Below, in pieces: positions 48,476 through 50,115 of a DNA stretch of 50,115 nucleotides. The notes under the pieces are model-generated. The model did not search any database. It was not told the origin of the DNA and saw nothing but the letters and a program-made list of their open reading frames with translations. The translations under genes were made by a program, and so were the position numbers. The stretch comes from an uncultured Clostridia bacterium (GTDB lineage: Bacteria; Bacillota; Clostridia; Oscillospirales; Ruminococcaceae). The number at the start of each line of letters is the position of its first letter. Positions within the stretch are counted from its first letter, which is position 1. The stretch lies in assembly GCA_947629945.1 (NCBI GenBank), contig CANRFR010000004.1, positions 1 through 50,115 on the forward strand, in the 5' to 3' direction.

Positions 48476-49229
48476 CCTGCTCGATGAGGGGCAGGATACC
48501 CTCTCTCTTTAGCTGGTCATAGATGAATATGCGGCCCTGCTGCGTCCAATATGAATGAACTTTGGCAGTAGGTTCACCGTTCTTATCAAAAACAGTATGT
48601 GTCTTTGACTTCATGTATCCTCTGTCCGCATATTTCTGATAGAGAAGCCATATTTGCCCCTGCTTATACTGTATGCCGTGTTCATGAAGCCATTTATTCA
48701 GCCACTTTGCTGACTTTCCATAGTCCTTTGCGATAGTGGTTATGGGCATAAGCCCTGCGGATTGCAGTACCATATCGCAATATGTTGCCTTCGGCTTCAT
48801 TTCCTCTATCTGCTTCGCCTGAACAGCTGTCGTTTCGATAAGACTGCCGTTCTGCTGTTTGGCAAGCTCCAGTTTCTGATCAGCGATCTGTAACGCTCTC
48901 GCCATGACCGCATCGGGACTGTTCCATTGCTTTTCAAGGTTTATAAAGTATTCACGGCAGCGCTTGCCGATCTCGGTACGCTGAATCATGCACAGCTCTT
49001 TTGCCATATCAATGGTGAGCTGATGATCGGTTCTCGGCTTTCCTGCAAGTCCGTCCGACCTATTATTCAAAAAAGAATAATAGTCTATTCCCTCAGAAAA
49101 ACCATATTCACACATTCTATCAAACCATATTGAATACTGCGTCCTGACCTCAAGGGCGGCATGAAGCTCCCGTCCGCTGACGGTTGGATTATCATTATCG
49201 TATTTCACAGCAATTGTGATTTCATTCAT
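48465..49229 (-). CDS. Phage-type antirepressor (AntA/AntB + KilAC)
   Basis: This 254-aa protein has an N-terminal AntA/AntB domain (VSGRELHAALEVRTQYSIWFD, then GIDYYSFLNN and HQLTIDMAKELCMIQRTEIG). A coiled-coil linker follows and a C-terminal KilAC domain (MPITTIAKDYGKSAKWLNKW, GQIWLLYQKYADRGYM). Such proteins counter CI-type repressors. It sits between the excisionase and the sigma-like gene of the integrative element, so it belongs to that element and not to the Mu-like prophage. ATG at 49229 is chosen. Confidence 0.82.
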   Translation of the reverse strand: MNEITIAVKYDNDNPTVSGRELHAALEVRTQYSIWFDRMCEYGFSEGIDYYSFLNNRSDGLAGKPRTDHQLTIDMAKELCMIQRTEIGKRCREYFINLEKQWNSPDAVMARALQIADQKLELAKQQNGSLIETTAVQAKQIEEMKPKATYCDMVLQSAGLMPITTIAKDYGKSAKWLNKWLHEHGIQYKQGQIWLLYQKYADRGYMKSKTHTVFDKNGEPTAKVHSYWTQQGRIFIYDQLKREGILPLIEQDDS

Positions 49230-49238
49230 ATAGAACAC

Positions 49239-49710
49239 CCTCTCTCTATCTTGTCGGTGTTTTTGCTTGTGATGTACTCCTTAGCTGTCGGGAACGGAGA
49301 ACCGCCCCCGACGCAGGAGTGGCAGTATTTCTGCCATTATGAAAATAGGAGAAATGGAACTGTCGCATTCAGAGATGTTTTAGGCAGAACCCAAGCCGCA
49401 GGCTCAGGCTCTCCCGACAGCATCTCTGCTGTCATAGTGAAAGGAGCTTCGATAGAGCATCGAAAAATGAAAGAAAAGCGAACCTCCGGAAACGGTACAG
49501 CCTGAAAATGGACAAAGAAGCTGTGCCGTTCCCTCAGCTCAATGATCAGCCTTCATAAAAGAAGGAGGATAAGAGAGGTAATCGTGCGCTGAGATTTGCG
49601 CTGAGCGTTTTACCTCTCTACTCATCTACCGAGGATTTTTCATTTTTGGGGTGGATTTTCAAGAATTTTTTTCTCCAAAAAGAAAAAATCGGCATTTTGC
49701 ATATTTTTCG
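49239..49710. other. Non-coding stretch with repeat stem-loops
   Basis: About 470 bp without a supported gene. It holds the third stem-loop copy (49416-49433). TGTCGGGA at 49285-49292 is an inverse of the motif's TCCCGACA. A 10-bp inverted repeat AGAGAGGTAA/TTACCTCTCT at 49572-49581 and 49610-49619 encloses the direct repeat GCGCTGAG. The last structure lies downstream of the sigma-like gene and may be a regulatory or termination element. Confidence 0.45.
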
Positions 49711-50115
49711 TCACTTGTTTTCGTGCATGATGATGTAATCTTTCAGCATGGCTTTTGCCTGTTCAAGTCTGTACCGTACCGCTTCAAAGGTTATGCCGTA
49801 CTTGCTGGCGAGAAACATCAGACTGACCTTTTTCTCACTATAAAAATAGTCTTTGATAAGAGCATAGCCTTCCGGATTTTCTGATTTGAGAAGCTCCATA
49901 GCGGTCGGAAGGTAGTCAAGTCTGCTGTCATGACGCTTCTTTTCTTCTGCTTCATATTCGTTTAAGGGCAAACTCGCAGGATCAGGCTGAAGCTCAAGTA
50001 CATCATCGAAGTCCACAATATCTATAAGCCCGTTCTCAGCATCACGCTCCCTGAGATACTGCTCTCTCCGCAGAAGTTTGTTGTACTCCACTTCTATCTT
50101 ACGGGGAACATCATC
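49711..50115 (-). CDS. Sigma-70 region-4-like regulator, start beyond the window
   Basis: The visible 134 codons read DDVPRKIEVEYNKLLRREQY at the edge, then FDDVLELQPDPASLP, LDYLPTAMELLKSENPEGYAL and a C-terminal helix-turn-helix (LMFLASKYGITFEAVRYRLEQA). This is the short sigma-like protein found in many Clostridia integrative elements. The open frame continues past 50115, so the true start lies outside. It may activate transfer or excision genes. Confidence 0.75.
   Translation of the reverse strand, partial: DDVPRKIEVEYNKLLRREQYLRERDAENGLIDIVDFDDVLELQPDPASLPLNEYEAEEKKRHDSRLDYLPTAMELLKSENPEGYALIKDYFYSEKKVSLMFLASKYGITFEAVRYRLEQAKAMLKDYIIMHENK

Noticed and set aside
1-50115. CRISPR arrays, tRNA and rRNA genes
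   Set aside because: No evenly spaced direct repeats with unique spacers and no cloverleaf or rRNA-like segments were recognised on either strand.

Overview
The window comes from a low-to-mid GC Gram-positive anaerobe. The best guess is a gut Clostridia/Oscillospiraceae (Ruminococcus-like) bacterium. This rests on strong AGGAGG ribosome-binding sites, TTGACA/TATAAT promoters, lipobox lipoproteins and the families present; no rRNA or housekeeping marker is in view, so the taxonomy is inferred.

Positions 223-35556 are a Mu-like transposable prophage of about 35.3 kb, transcribed almost entirely on the minus strand. Both ends carry the same inverted sequence (222-245 and 35535-35557), with TG at one tip and CA at the other. 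The right tip cuts into a host DUF4367-type gene (35557-35940). Read from right to left, the phage has a CI-type repressor (plus strand) with an operator/promoter region at 34014-34175, then an early block: a broken BRO antirepressor, small regulators, an XRE/sigma-like fusion, an HExxH protein, a MuA-type transposase, a MuB-type ATPase, a DnaC-type loader, GemA/gp16 and a Mor-type activator. A terminator and an activator-style promoter follow (23378-23473). The late block has Mu gp25/26/27-like genes and a NusG-family protein, then siphovirus-type terminase, portal, a minor capsid protein with a C-terminal toxin-like domain and a small acidic neighbour, scaffold, capsid, connectors and tail tube. 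It continues with Gp15, a self-promoted lipoprotein moron, the tape measure, tail hub, tail fibre, holin, GH25 endolysin, and Dam and Dcm methylases. It is therefore a mosaic: Mu-style transposition and regulation with a Firmicutes siphovirus-style virion.

The prophage looks decayed. The portal has an in-frame ochre codon and a small early gene an opal codon. The antirepressor has an amber codon plus a frameshift. The Dcm methylase and the tail fibre are frameshifted. The repressor carries two compensating frameshifts that scramble its expected Ala-Gly self-cleavage segment while leaving its DNA-binding and peptidase-like domains in frame. If these are real and not assembly errors, the prophage should be locked and defective.

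Positions 35960-44205 hold a host locus that I cannot match to a described system. It has one secreted Ig-like protein, then two tandem copies of a [141-aa secreted protein + 375-383-aa lipoprotein] cassette. Each copy has its own near-consensus promoter and a conserved hairpin between its two genes. An ABC-2 membrane protein, a second membrane protein fused to a lipobox plus a propeller-like domain, and an ABC ATPase follow, then a terminator. This is the best candidate for an undescribed export or antagonism system.

Positions 44233-46200 contain two dead insertion-sequence transposases (IS5-like and ISAs1-like). From about 46250 to the right edge lies one end of an integrative element: tyrosine integrase, excisionase, AntA/KilAC-type antirepressor and the start-truncated end of a sigma-like regulator, with a dispersed stem-loop repeat between the genes.
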